Source of the DNA: Simmondsia chinensis
Taxonomy: Eukaryota > Streptophyta > Magnoliopsida > Caryophyllales > Simmondsiaceae
Direction of reading: 5' to 3'
NCBI GenBank assembly: GCA_018398585.1
Contig: JAGTTD010000016.1
Location: 27,947,212-28,011,211, forward strand
DNA length: 64,000 nt
The first letter of the stretch is position 1. Every line of letters starts with the position of its first letter. The translations under genes and the position numbers were made by a program. Positions 45,345 through 57,826 of this stretch are shown piece after piece. The notes under the pieces are model-generated. The model was not told where the DNA came from and did no database searches. It worked only from the letters and a program-made list of their open reading frames with translations.

Positions 45345-46720
45345 TTAGATAAAGAGAGATAAAAAAAGGAAGAGAGTTAAAAAATAAGGGTAAGACATTA
45401 TTCTACTTTTATTTGGATATATTTAATAAAAAGAGTTAACAATAAAGAGGAGTAAATAGTTATTTTTATTTGCGGATTCTATAAATAGATAATGACAAAG
45501 ATAGTTATAGTTAAAATAAAAGTAAAAATGCTCAATTTTTTTAATATTATATTAGGGTAAAGAGGGATAAAAAAGAAAGGATAAAGTAAAGTAAATAAGT
45601 TACTCTTATTTAATAATTGAGTAAAGAAATAAAATTAAAAAAAATTATAATTAAAATAAAGGCAAAAATATTCAAACTTTTTTAAAAGCTTACCTTACCA
45701 CCTTTTGTCCCTTTTATTTAAGGGTTAAAAAAATTGAGGTCAAAGGAGTAAAGAGAAGTAAAAGGCATTAATAATGGATAAATTTTTACGCACAATTACT
45801 CTCCTTGACCCCCTGTTTGGCAACGGGGTAAAGAGATATAAGGGTAAAGGAGAGTAATTTTTTTACCCCCGTTTGGTGAATTTGTTTACCCCCTTTTACC
45901 TTCAATTTCTTTAACCCTCAAATTGGGGGGTAAAGGGGGATAAGGGTGATTTTTAAAAAAATTTTAGACACTTTTACCCTTATTTTAACTATAATTTTCT
46001 TTACCCTTACTTTTTACCCAATTGTCAAACGAGGGTAAGTCATTTACCCCTCTTTACGCTTACCCCTTTTAATTTGACATATCCAAACAAGAGTAGGATA
46101 TTACCCTGCCCTCCTCCTCTTTAACCCTCTTTACCCCTTTTTACCCAGTTACCAAATAAAGTATTAATATTTTGTAGAACGAAGATAAGAATTTACTTCT
46201 TATTAACTCTACCCCCATTTTACCCTCTCTTACTCTGTTACCTAACAAAAGATTAAAATTGGGTATTTGGTAACAAGGTCAACTGTAATAAGAATAATAA
46301 GGGGTAAATTTCTAACTTTGTTTGAAAAATCTTTTTAAAGATAATTAAAAATAATAAGAGGTAAAAACTTACTCTATTACCCCTCTTTACCCTCTCTATA
46401 TTTTTTTAACCTCCAGTTTGGGGGTAAAGGAGGATAGGGAAAAATTTTAAAAGATTGTAAATAATTTTAATATTATTTTAATTATAACTTTTTTTATCCT
46501 TATTCTTTTGTCCAATTTTTAAACAAGAATTTCATTTATTCTTACCCTTCTTACTTTAACATGTTCAAATAAAGATAAAATATTACCTTATTCTCTTGCT
46601 ATTTATTCATATTTATCCTACTTTACTCTATTATCAAATAAGATATTAATACTCTTACATTCTTCATGTTATTATCGTATTGTTAAATCGGGGTAAGATT
46701 TTACATTTGAAATAATAAAA
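45345..46720. repeat. Cluster of nested TTACCC-rich foldback repeats
   Basis: At least three partly nested copies with inverted ends of the type GTTTGGCAACGGGGTAAAGA / CTCTTTACC...AGTTACCAAAT. Complementary arms of GGGTAAAG and CTTTACCC words fill the region. The motif imitates a degenerate telomere repeat, but the inverted organisation and the non-repeating spacers mark it as MITE-like. It ends just before the FAB1C leader. Confidence 0.6.
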
Positions 46721-46739
46721 AAAAAAAAGTAAACTATTG

Positions 46740-47888
46740 CAGCAACTTTTGGGCGCTAAGTGGCTTCCACGCCAAAGCAAAGTTATGAATTTGATTGTCT
46801 GAAAACCCTAAAAAAGCTTCCATTTTTACTGGTTGAACCCCCCCCCCCCCCCCCCCCCCCTTTTCTCTCTCTCTCTCTCTCTCACCTTTACCTCTCTTCT
46901 AATCTTCTTCTTCCCCTTCAAAAAGGAGCCCACTTTTCCAAACCCTAGTGAGAGAAACTAGAGAGAGAGAGAGAAATCAACATTACCCTGTTTGAGTACT
47001 GGTCAAGCATACCCAAAATTCAATTCAATTGAATATAGACACAAATAGACAGAGAGAGAGAGAGAGAAACATTTATTTTAATAGAGAAGAGAGAGAGAGA
47101 GGCCTGAAATTTCAGTGCTAGAAATGAGGTTAAAGAAGAGAGAAGAGAGAGAAAGGGCTCTAATGGTGGTGGGTTGTGGTTCATTCTTCGAGATTTCTTC
47201 TTGTTCTTCTTCGAAAGGAACCTTCTCTATACTCTTCCTTTTCCTTCTTTTTATTCTTGTTCTCTTTGTTCTTTAATTTCTCTCTCTCTTTCACTTTTTT
47301 TAGTCTTCACTCTTTTCTCAAATTTTACTCAATATACTTACCCTTTTGGGTAGAGAGAGAGAGAAAGATTCTTCATTTTGAAGTTCTTGGTGAGATCTGA
47401 GGAGTTTCATGAACTGGGTTTGTTGTTTCTGATTAGGGTTAAGTAAAGTAGTTTGGGATCTTGGTAGTGGAATGCTCAAATTGGTTCTAGAGTTAAGTCT
47501 TGATGATTCTGGGATTGGTTGATTGAGTAATTTGGGGTTGATTTTTTTGTCATTGTTGCATATTTTGTTGATTTCTTTGTGGTTGTTTTTGGGTTTATTT
47601 TGGTCTAAATTGTAAATAATAGCAAAAAAATTTGGCCTTGATTTCCTCCTTTCCAGTATTTTGTTGGTAGGGTGGAAATCTTACAGAACACACCACCCCA
47701 CCATTTTTCTGTTGGGTCGGATCGATTTTACGGGCTCGATCCATTGTGTTGATCATACTTTGATCTGGGTATACTTGAGCTGAATCATAGGTTTTGAGTT
47801 TATACTGAATTCTGAAGAGGCTGTATTATATGATTCTGCGTTTTGACGTGAGTTCCTGGTGTTTGTGCTTGGTGGGTCATTGCATTTG
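46740..47888 (+). promoter_or_regulatory. Probable promoter and 5' leader of FAB1C
   Basis: Holds a run of 23 C (46838-46860), then CT repeats (about 46863-46884) and three GA blocks (about 46958-46974, 47050-47068, 47087-47102). Such GAGA/CTCT tracts bind plant BPC proteins and are common in plant leaders. No clear TATA box was seen. A GGTGAG donor near 47388 and a TTTCCAG acceptor near 47656 could define a leader intron. The transcription start cannot be fixed from sequence. Confidence 0.5.
47124..47272 (+). other. Upstream ORF 1 in the FAB1C leader
   Basis: ATG at 47124 opens a 49-codon frame with a basic N-terminus (MRLKKREERERALM; a second in-frame ATG at 47163) and a hydrophobic C-terminus rich in Leu and Phe, ending TAA. 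Whether it is translated, or in the mature leader at all, is unknown. Confidence 0.35.
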
Positions 47889-47889
47889 A
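47830..47889 (+). other. Upstream ORF 2 overlapping the FAB1C start
   Basis: ATG at 47830 opens 19 sense codons that stop at TGA 47887-47889. The last base of the stop is the first base of the FAB1C ATG (TGATG). This geometry could allow termination-reinitiation or repress the main ORF. Confidence 0.45.
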
Positions 47890-50800
47890 TGGGAGTGCCT
47901 TGTAATTCACTACTAGATCTACTTGAGAAGGTTAGGTCTTGGATTTCGTGGGAGGGAAACGGCATCTTGTCTTTGTCTTCTGAGTTCAACATGGCTGAAA
48001 ATGGTTCCGAAATCTGTAAGGATTGTGAATTGAGATTTACTGAGTTCTACCACAAATACAATTGTCTAGGTTGTGGGAGTTTGTTGTGTGGTTCTTGTAT
48101 TCGGAACAACGGTTCTCTTGTTATCATTGCAACTTCTAGTGGTCTGAAAAATCTTGATCGTGTCGAAAGGGTTATTAAGGCTTGCAAATTCTGCTCGAAA
48201 ACATCGAAGAAGCATGTTGAGAAGATTCATCCTTCTGAGTCACCACCCGAAAGTCCTGAACCCCCATCACCTTCATCCAGTGGTGAAAAGATGTATTCTG
48301 ACAGTGATCCTAAGGCAGTTCAAGAAGATTGTGCTTCAGATGCACTTAAAGTTCAAGAACAAAGTTTTTCTCTTCATACACTAAGCAGTACCAGCAGCTT
48401 GATTTTATCTACCAGCCATCCATCTCCGATGTCGCTTCATCACTCCCCTATCCAGTAAGTTTTTTTTTGGGTTCTTTTTTGCTTTATTCTACATATAGTT
48501 ATACTCAATTTCTGATGATTAGTTACATCTTATTTCGTTGCGATGCTAACCCTCATAGATATCTGGTGCTGCTTGAGCTGTTCGATTTGATGTAGTGTTT
48601 AAGCTACTCACCTCTCCAACTAGAGGTCTTGGGTTCAAAACTCGTCCCCCCATCTCTCAGATGTTGGTGCCTTTGTCTCGGAAAACTGTTGTATCCTCGT
48701 TATCATTAGGAAAAGAAAAATTGTTGTGCTTGAATAATAAGTCTTTCTGTATGGCAATAATGGAGGGCCTGTAAATGATTTAAGTTGTCTCAGTTTTCTC
48801 TACTTTCATTTTGTTCTAGTTATTATTGTTTTTGTTTCTCCTTCACAGACTTTCTTCCTGTAATAGATTTATTGACGTAGATGCATTCCATACGTAGGAG
48901 TGACGAAGAAGCTGAGGATTCCGGGAAGCACTTTTTCAACTCATTCAGTGAATATTACCATGACGGTTCAGATATAGATACTAGTGTTAGTTTTAGGAAC
49001 GAGACTTATAGTTTCAGGTCAGTGGGGTCAACACCCACAGACAGCCCCTCTAGGATCAATATTAATCCACCTAGAGCCGGGTATTCTGTACAGCACGCAA
49101 GAGACAGGAGCCCAAAGATTCAGAATGACGGTCCTGTTAACCAAGAATCAACGGCTATTTTAGCATGGCCTGAGAGAAGGACCCAGGATCCAGACAACTG
49201 TGTCTCCTACTCTGATGATTTTTCCACATCGGGAGATCAGGATGAGAAGTTTCAAAAGCTTTTGGGTTTTGAATCCAACAGTGGTATTTGGCGTCCTCCA
49301 CCACCTGAAGATGAAGATTACGAGGCAAAAGGAAAATATTTTGAATATGATGATGACGACGACGAAATTGGAGAGTCGGGTGGTGTGTTTTCTTATAGCA
49401 GCAGCCTTGCGAGTTTGTTTCCGGCAAAGGAGAAACAAAATGATGAACAGAAGGAGCCCTTGAAAGCCATAATACAAGGGCATTTTAAAGCGCTTGTATT
49501 ACAGTTGTTGCATGGTGAAGGCATCAACGTGGGAAACGAGATCAGAGCTGAGAATTGGCTCGAAATCGTCAGCAATTTGGCGTGGCAGGCTGCTAATTTT
49601 GTTAGGCCAGATACTACTAAGGGAGGCAGTATGGATCCCGGTGACTATGTAAAGGTTAAGTGTATAGCATCAGGGACACCGAGTGAAAGGTATAGTAGTT
49701 TCCAAACGGGTTTATTCTCGTAAGTTAGCCTATGTTCTTGTGGATGAATTTGCATCTAATGCCGTTATCTTTCTATGCTTTTTTTTTTTTGTGTTTGCAG
49801 CGTCCTTGTAAAGGGAGTAGTTTGTACAAAGAACATAAAGCACAAGAGAATGACTTCACAGTACAAGAATCCTAGATTGATACTATTAGGAGGATCGCTC
49901 GAATACCAGAGAGCTCCTAACCAGCTGACATCATTCAATACATTACTCGAAGAGGTTCAAGTTTATGATTGTACATCAAATTCATTGTAAATACTTGTAT
50001 TAATGAAAGTAATAATAATTATGTAAACCTTTGAGCCCTTTTGTTTCTTAAACAGGAAATGAACCATCTCAAGATGATTGTTTCAAAAATTGAGGCGCAT
50101 CGCCCAAATGTCTTACTAGTTGAAAAAAGCGTATCTCCATATGCTCAGGAGTATCTACTTGAAAAGGAAATTTCTTTGGTGTTGAATGTCAAAAGGCCTT
50201 TGCTGGAACGGATAGCACGGTGCACCGGAGCTTCAGTAAATCCATCAGTTAATGGTATTTCGATGGCACGAGCAGGCCATTGTGAGCTTTTCCGGTTGGA
50301 GAAGGTTTACGAAGAACTTGAGCCTCTGAATCAATCTCATAAGCGGCAATCAAAAACCTTAATGTTTTTTGAAGGCTGCCCAAGACGTTTAGGTTGCACG
50401 GTAATCTCTTTCTCTGATCCCATATATAGTGTTTATCTTGATTCTTGATACATTTAAGGCTCATGTCATCAATTACCTTTCGAAGGCCTCGTGTGTGATC
50501 CCTTTCATCCTGTTGTATCTTTTCTTTGGTAAGGTGCCGGGTTTGATGCAGAAGGGATTTGAAGTTAGGACCTCTTGTCTTAGGGCCTTAATCTGGGTTG
50601 TGTTTTACCACTATACTGATGCCTCATTCGTTTATCTTGTTATTTGGCTCATATGCAGCCTTCTGTTGCATCCGTCTTTACCTTGAAATTATTGATCTTG
50701 ATCTTTCTTTCTTTTTTTTTTTTTTTCGTTTCATTTCTTTTCCCTTCTTTCGTTTTCAATCGGTTGTCAACTTTGTCTAGTAATTTGTACCAATGCATCT

Positions 50801-53800
50801 GTCCCTTGAGTTAGAGATGCCATAGCAATGAGTCTGCTGTATGTCATCTGATTTGTTTAATCTCACTAACGCAAGACATCTTAGAACTATCTTCGTTTCT
50901 TTCTTTCATTCTGTTAATGTGATCGTTTACTTACTGTTTAGCTTATTAAATTTTCGTATTCTAGTTCTCTTGGTGATCGATTGTGAATTCTCTCTATCTT
51001 GTTAGCATGAAAATTAAATTATATTATATGTTGTCTATTGTTGCTTGTATTCGATTTTGCTAGGCTCCTTATTTAGAGTGAGAATCATACAAGCATGAGT
51101 GTTGTATCAATAAATTCAAATCTTGACGCTTTTTTAACATCTGGTCTTTCTGACTAACCTGACTTACCAAAAAAAGTTGTATTTCTGACTATTATGATAA
51201 AATTTTCTGCTATACGATGATTATGCAGAAATCCATCGTGCCTTTCTTACCTATTATCCCACTTCTTGCAGGTCTTATTGAAGGGCTCAAACCGTAATGA
51301 ACTTAAAAAGATTAAGCATGTCGTTCAGTATGCCGTCTTTGCAGCTTACCATTTGTCATTGGAGACTTCGTTTCTCGCTGATGAGGGTGCCCATCTGCCC
51401 AAAATGACGCTGAAGCCCTCATTAACAGTACCCGAGAAGATAGCTTCTCACAGTACAATTTCTACCTTAGCTGATGCTGATGGAGTTGAATTCTCCCGGG
51501 CGCTAATTGATTTTCTTCCTTCAGCTGAAAACTCCGTACATCACAGGTTGGATGATGGCGAAACTGAATCATCTTTGCGACATGTTCGTTCTGCTCCAGT
51601 TCTCGGTCAGGTAGAGTCTCGAGCTGGTAATGGAATCTCGGGATTCTGTGATAGCTCCATCTTTGAAGATGCCACGGAATGTTCTTTTACACCAAGGAAA
51701 TCTTCCCCAGACCTAACGGAAAGCATGAGTCATTTCCAGTCTGATCTTGGTGAACCTGAAAAGATTGACGAAAATGAAGTCTCCGGTGGGTACTTCTCAG
51801 CGACAGACAGCCACCAGAGTATATTGGTGTCCTTTTCAAGTCATTGTGTTCCCAAAGGAACTCTATGTGAACGTTCCCGCCTCTTGCGCATCAAGTTCTA
51901 TGGATCTTTCGATAAGCCACTTGGGAAGTACCTGCGTGATGACTTACTTGATCAGGTACCGTTCTTAGTTCAATCCTTTCATTGAAAATGTTGATGATCC
52001 TTGTTAATGAACCTTGGGTTTTGGGAGGCAAAGGGAAAAATTTGAATGAATGGCCGTACAATCATTAACTTTGATATCCTGATTATGTTTTTAACATGGA
52101 GATGCATTTATAACTATATTTCAACTATGGAAGACGTAATACTTATGCATTGGAATGTCAGTAAAGTAGTACCATTACATAATGGCAGATCACCTATATC
52201 TGTTATGTAACTATCTTTATTTGATTCCTAGTAAACTCTATTATGCTTTTCCAGGCATCGTACTGTCGAACTTGCAAGGAACCAGTTGAGGCTCACGTGC
52301 AGTGCTTTACTCATCAGCAGGGGAGCTTAACGATAAATGTCAGACACCTCAAATCTATTAGTCTTGGTGGAGAACGAGATGGAAAAATATGGATGTGGCA
52401 CCGATGTTTGAGGTGCGAACACGTGGATGGGGTCCCACCCGCCACTCATAGAGTCATTATGTCTGATGCAGCGTGGGGACTTTCCTTTGGGAAATTCTTG
52501 GAACTTAGTTTTTCCAACAATGCGACTGCCAATCGTCTTGCTGGCTGTGGCCATTCTCTCCAAAGAGATTGTCTTCGTTTTTATGGGTATCTGCTTGGTT
52601 TAAAATTTGAAACTTTTTATAATTTTATTGAGTTTGATTTTAGTGATTCCTTAGTATCTAATTTGTAACAGGTTTGGAAGCACGGTGGCTTACTTTCACT
52701 ACTTGCCGATTGATATTCTTTCTGTTCATCTGCCTCCATCAGTTCTTGAATTTGGTGGTCGCGGGAAATTGGAATGGCTAAAAAGAGAAGCAGCTGAGGT
52801 ACTTTTAGAGATAATTCTGTTCGAGTTAATTATTCCTGGGTCTTCAGTTATCTACTTAAGCTTTTGGGATAGTTGGTTCCTTGACATGTTATTTGAGCTT
52901 TGCTGATCGAATTCTCGAGTTCGAATCCAAACGGTCTCTACTTTGACATTATTGTTTAAGAAATTAATAACAAGGCAGCCGAGGACTTTTACCTACGCTC
53001 ACATTTGATTAGCAAACGATTCGACCCGTTAGTTTTTATTAATCGTGGCGAAATTAGACCAACTGAATGAGTTTCAAATGCATTTGGGCAAAAGGGTTTC
53101 CGAGTTTAGGAAACTGCTTATGTGGGTTGACTCTTTATTTCGACTGCAACCCGGTCCAACCCATCCGTTGAACTCCATCAATATTTGCTATTTATCTTCC
53201 TTTTTCAAATGGCTCTCTTATCATACTCATGCCTTCGTCCCTGCAGCTCACAAGTAAAATGGAAACCGTGTATGCGGAAATATCTGATGTACTTAATGGA
53301 ATAGAGCAAAAGAGTAAATCCCTCGGGCACGCGTCCTTGGAGTCAAGTGACTTACACGAACACATTTTGAGGCTGAAGGATCTGCTCGATAAAGAAAGAA
53401 GTAACTATCGCGTAAGTACTCGAGAATAAATAGATTCTACTTGTATTCAGAGCGTATTCAATAATCATCTAGCATTCACCTTTCATGTCTTTGCCGACTC
53501 CTTTCTTTCTTGTTGTATCTTACATTGGTTTCCTCTTCTCTTCAAAGATAGAGGTGCATTTGCTTTAGTTCCAAGAAAGCCTGATAAGGTTAGGGCCAGT
53601 TTGGTATCCTTTTGTATTTTTCAAAGATTAAAACCATATTTTGAAAACGATTTTTTCGTGTTTTGTTTTTATTTTTAGTTTTGGCTCAAATTAGGAAGAA
53701 ACGGAAAACTAAAAACCGAAAAAAGAAACACTTGTTTCCAAAATATGGCTTTTAATTTCTAAAAGACCAAAAACTAAAAACAGAAAACGATATTAAACAA

Positions 53801-56800
53801 GCTGTTGTTATTTGAAGGAAAAGATTTGCTGAATGTCTCGAGCGAAATAAAAACTATAACCTAAAGTTTAGGTTACAACCCTTTGTCCTAAATGACTAGC
53901 TTTTTCCATAGCTTTTTGATTCTTCATTTTGCTCTAAAGTACCAGACTCGGATGAGGATACTTGGATGTTGAGACGACACTTAGAAACTTCAAATTAGAC
54001 CAGAAGAAATATCTTAAAAAATAACCGAGTATGACTTATGGATACATCCATGTCCAACTCTCGTATCTGAGTCTGGATAACATAGTTTCTTTAACTTAGC
54101 GAAAATCGCAGGCCATTTCGTTCATTATGAAATATTTAGGATCATAAACTTAATGTTATTTAATATGCTTCTCAGACTTTGCTACTGCAAGCTGGAGGAG
54201 AAACACCAAAACATGTTTCAAGAACAGTTGACATATTGGAGCTTAACCGGCTAAAACAATTGCTTTTACTCGGTTCTCAATCTTGGGATTGTCAGCTTTA
54301 TTCTCTTGATTCGCTTTTAAATTCAACGAGCATCACCACTGACGCTGTAGATGGAAATGCATTGAATGTCGACCCCAAAGGGTCCGTAAACGAGTCATCA
54401 AAGGATACCACTAACGATACCGAACAAGCAGAACATGTCTTGGAGTTCACAAAAGTAGAAGAATCTTCCTCCACCGACGAAGAATCTCCTACATCTGATT
54501 TATCAGAAAAAATAGATTCTGCCTGGATAGGCACTGACTCTGATGTTTCTCAACCGGGTTCTGGTCATCATACGAGCCAAGTCGATGTTCCTTTCAGAAG
54601 GCTTCTGGGTCCCGAACGGGTTTATTCCTTTGACTCAGCAATGAGAATGAAAGAAAGATCCCACAAAGGCTTACCCCCTTCTTCATTGCACTTGTTAGCA
54701 GTGAAATCTTTCCATGCTTCCGGGGACTACCGGAACATGCTCCGAGACCCCACCATCTCCCGAACTTTCTCCCAAGTATCTGTCCGTGATACTCAGCAGC
54801 ACAGGTTCACCCCGTCTTATGTATTCTCCTCAACCCAGATCGCCGAAGGGCCTCGACTTCTGCACCCACAACCTGATCAGAAAGATCTGGTTGTCGCGGT
54901 TTACGAGGATGAACCCACCAGTATAATATCGTACGCTCTTTGTTCAAAAGAACACGAGGACTGGGTTTCAGATAAGTCAAACGAGCACATATTTGGGACC
55001 GACATCAATGGCGAGGACTCCAAGAGATCCCCTCACTTGCGGGTTTCATTCGAGGACAACTCGAAGTTTTCGGTCATGTGTTACTTTGCTGAGCAGTTTG
55101 ACATGCTTAGAAAGAGATGTTGCCCAAGTGAAGTTGATTTCGTATGTTCATTAAGCCGATGCAGGAGATGGAGCGCGCAAGGCGGGAAGAGTAATGTGTA
55201 TTTTGCAAAGTCCATGGACGAAAGATTCGTAATAAAGCAAGTTACAAAGACCGAGTTGGATTCTTTCGAGGAGTTTGCAGCCGAGTATTTCAAGTACTTG
55301 TCCGATACTATTAGCCAAGGAAGCCCTACTTGCCTTGCCAAAGTTCTGGGTATCTATCAGGTTAGGCTATGTTACTAATACGCGTGTTTACTTCACGAAA
55401 ATTTTCCGGTTTTCTGAGGAAGTTTTGTAAAACCTCGTTTTTTTTAATTTGAGAATGTATTTAAAAGGCCAATTTAGGCCTGCTTGGTATGGTTTTCTGT
55501 TTTGTATTTTTGGTTCTCAGGATTCTACGAACCTGGTTTGGAGCCTACTTTTTCGCCTTTTTTAGTTTCCTATTTTCAGTATGTAAAATACGGTTTTTAG
55601 TTTTTGAAAACCCAAATGTTATGAATAAAAAATAATACCAAACAGGTCCATTTGCTTTCATTTGTACGGGAAAAACACATTACTCTTTCTCCAAGTCCTC
55701 CTATACTCTCTACAATTTTCGTTTTACATACAAACTATTAGTACAAAGATCGAAAACTAAAGAAAATTTTTGCGAACCGAACGCATTTATAGCTAATTTA
55801 CGTGTTTTTTCGAATGACTGTTGTGATCACAGGTAGCTGTCAAAAATTTGAAGGGCGGAAAGGAAATAAAAATGGATGTGATGGTAATGGAGAATCTGTT
55901 CTTCCAAAGAAACATATCCCGCGTCTATGATCTTAAAGGCTCGTCTCGATCTAGATATAATCCAGATACAACAGGTGGAAACAAAGTACTGCTTGATATG
56001 AATCTTCTGGAAACACTCAGAAAAAATCCCATCTTTCTTGGAAGTAAGGCGAAAAGATGGCTCGAGCGCGCTGTATGGAATGATACGTCTTTTCTTGCGG
56101 TAAGTCGCCTGTAATCATTAGTTGATACATTTGAGGAATTCGGTACCGTTTAGGATCCGTTTTTTCGACTGAAAATATTTTTCTTCCTAGTTGTATTCAT
56201 TAGCATAACTTTATTACAACAGTCATAAATACGGAAAATGTTTTCCTTTATTAAGGGGAAATTGACTTCCCTTCATTGAGAAGGAAGAACATTTTCCTCC
56301 TCGGTATGGAAGATGTTTTTCTTTGTAATCACACATCGAATTCTTCACTTCTACCTCATACAAATTTATAGAATGAAACTATTATATATAGCTAGAAAGA
56401 CAATTTTTTGACAAAAAATATTTCTAATTGAAAAATTCCTTCGGAAGAAAAATTTTCCGTTAAACAAAACAAAGCCTTAATGATGTAATAAATGAAGATT
56501 TGATTGCAATCCTTGGAAATGCGGCATGGGATCTAATTTATACAAATTGATAGTTCGAGAGGTGTATTTGATGGAAACGAGGATTGAAAGGTTACTTTGG
56601 TACTAAAATTACAATACCGAGAGAACATTAGCGGAGTTGTTGCGTTCGTCTTCAGTTTTCCATGGGCGCACCAAGCATATAAGAGTTGCAAAAATGGGGT
56701 TTATGTGTGGAATCTTGTTGTATTATGCCTTATATATAGGTACCGGGGTTCTGCATATTGAGTAGGTTGTACCCTTGAGACTTCTTACGTAATCTTCCTC

Positions 56801-57228
56801 AGATTTAATGCAATTGTTGTGCGCCTCTCTATGGACTTAGGCTTCGATTTAACCGTGTAAATATATTGTCGTGTTTTCTCCCCTTTGTTTGCTGTCATGT
56901 GTCTGAGATTTCGATTTTGGGTTTTGGTATACGTGGGTGGTCCTAACACCGTCATGCTCCACCTCTATTTCAGTCAATCGACGTAATGGACTACTCGTTG
57001 CTAGTGGGAGTGGACGAGGAGCGAAAGGAGCTAGTACTCGGAATCATCGACTTTATGAGACAGTACACATGGGACAAGCACCTCGAGACGTGGGTCAAAG
57101 CTTCCGGTATCTTGGGAGGCCCCAAAAACGCTTCCCCAACTGTCGTCTCTCCCATTCAATACAAGAAGAGATTCCGGAAGGCAATGACGTCTTACTTCCT
57201 CACGGTGCCTGATCAGTGGTCATCATAA
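47889..57228 (+). CDS. FAB1C: 1-phosphatidylinositol-3-phosphate 5-kinase, FAB1C type
   Basis: Makes PI(3,5)P2 from PI3P on endosomal and vacuolar membranes. Exons: 47889-48454, 48898-49689, 49801-49954, 50056-50400, 51272-51955, 52255-52586, 52672-52798, 53247-53411, 54176-55360, 55833-56099, 56974-57228. They sum to 4872 nt, 1623 codons plus stop, all in frame. The start is supported by [19 protein letters not shown], matching the FAB1C N-terminus, and no earlier in-frame ATG exists. Domains: eight-Cys zinc finger (residues 43-102), chaperonin-like domain (about 455-680), Cys-rich CCR domain (about 820-1000; [46 protein letters not shown]), spacer, and PIPK catalytic domain (about 1350-1623) with [24 protein letters not shown] and [17 protein letters not shown]. 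The start of exon 2 (48898) is inferred from frame and homology; its acceptor has a weak pyrimidine tract. Other borders are clear. Confidence 0.95.
48590..48660 (+). mobile_element. tRNA-derived SINE head fragment in FAB1C intron 1
   Basis: TGTAGTGTTTAAGCTACTC (A-box-like) and GGGTTCAAAACTC at 48631-48643 (B-box-like), separated by ACTAGAGGTCTT, follow the layout of plant tRNA-derived SINE heads. No 3' end or target duplication was defined. Confidence 0.5.
53590..53810. repeat. MITE-like foldback repeat in FAB1C intron 8
   Basis: GGGCCAGTTTGGTATCC at the left is partly inverted at the right (CGATATTAAACAAGCTG). The arms contain AAAACTAAAAACC and complementary TTTTTAGTTTT. Confidence 0.5.
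55477..55649. repeat. MITE in FAB1C intron 9
   Basis: Ends GGCCTGCTTGGTAT and (complement) GGACCTGTTTGGTAT are inverted. The flanking aattta/atttg suggest a short target duplication. 173 bp, no ORF. Confidence 0.65.
56140..56480. repeat. Foldback repeat in FAB1C intron 10
   Basis: GACTGAAAATATTTTTCTTCC on the left pairs loosely with CGGAAGAAAAATTTTCCG on the right. Several GGAAAATG/TTTTCC words lie between. Boundaries approximate. Confidence 0.4.
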
Positions 57229-57578
57229 TGCCCTTTATACATTCATTTTTTTCACGGGGCCCATATTATGTCGTGTCATGTCGTATTACGTGAGGATATA
57301 TTTGGAGAGGGAATTCCCTCAATAATTGATAAGAAAAGCTTAGGTTATAATTTTTATTTTTTGTAAAGTGGGGATATGGGACAAGTAGCAAGTGTCCCAA
57401 AAGAAAAGTGTGATATAAAATAGAGACCCCCCACCCATTGGAAGGGCCTTTTTGTTCTGTACATGTGCCCTCTTATGCAAATCTACATCAACATTTCTTT
57501 TTTTCTTCCCGTTCGGGTTCACGGTTACCATTACGTCAACTCCTGAAACTTCTTGATGCTCTTTTATTTTCTTACCAA

Positions 57579-57826
57579 AGAGGGTACCAACAAATAGTCA
57601 CCGGGTCCCATTAGTAACTCCGAAGTTAAGCGTGCTTGGGCAAGAGCTGTACCAGGATGGGTGACCTCCTGGGAAGTCTTCACCCGCATGTTGGAGGGCA
57701 CTCGAAAACAGCCTCTCTTCAGAGGTAATATCCTGAAGGGGAAAGGTTGCGTACATCCGCCCCCCTCCCCCCAAAGACCCTGCTTAGGCGGGAGCCGTTG
57801 GGGCACTGGGTATGTTGCTTTTACTG
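57579..57826 (+). mobile_element. 5S-rRNA-headed SINE, copy 6, 350 bp after FAB1C
   Basis: CAAAGAGGGTACCAACA opens the element. The 5S head follows with AACTCCGAAGTTAAGCGTGC, TTGGGCAAGAGCTGTACCAG, GATGGGTGACCTCCTGGGAA, then the shortened junction GTCTTCACCCGC. The body has AACAGCCTCTCTTCAGAGG, AAAGGTTGCGTACATCC and GCGGGAGCC, with end GGGGCACTGGGTATGTTGCT. Same strand as FAB1C, in its 3' flank. Confidence 0.88.

Noticed and set aside
45780..46170. Interstitial telomere array
   Set aside because: TTTACCC-like words are irregularly spaced and arranged as inverted arms, not as a head-to-tail array.
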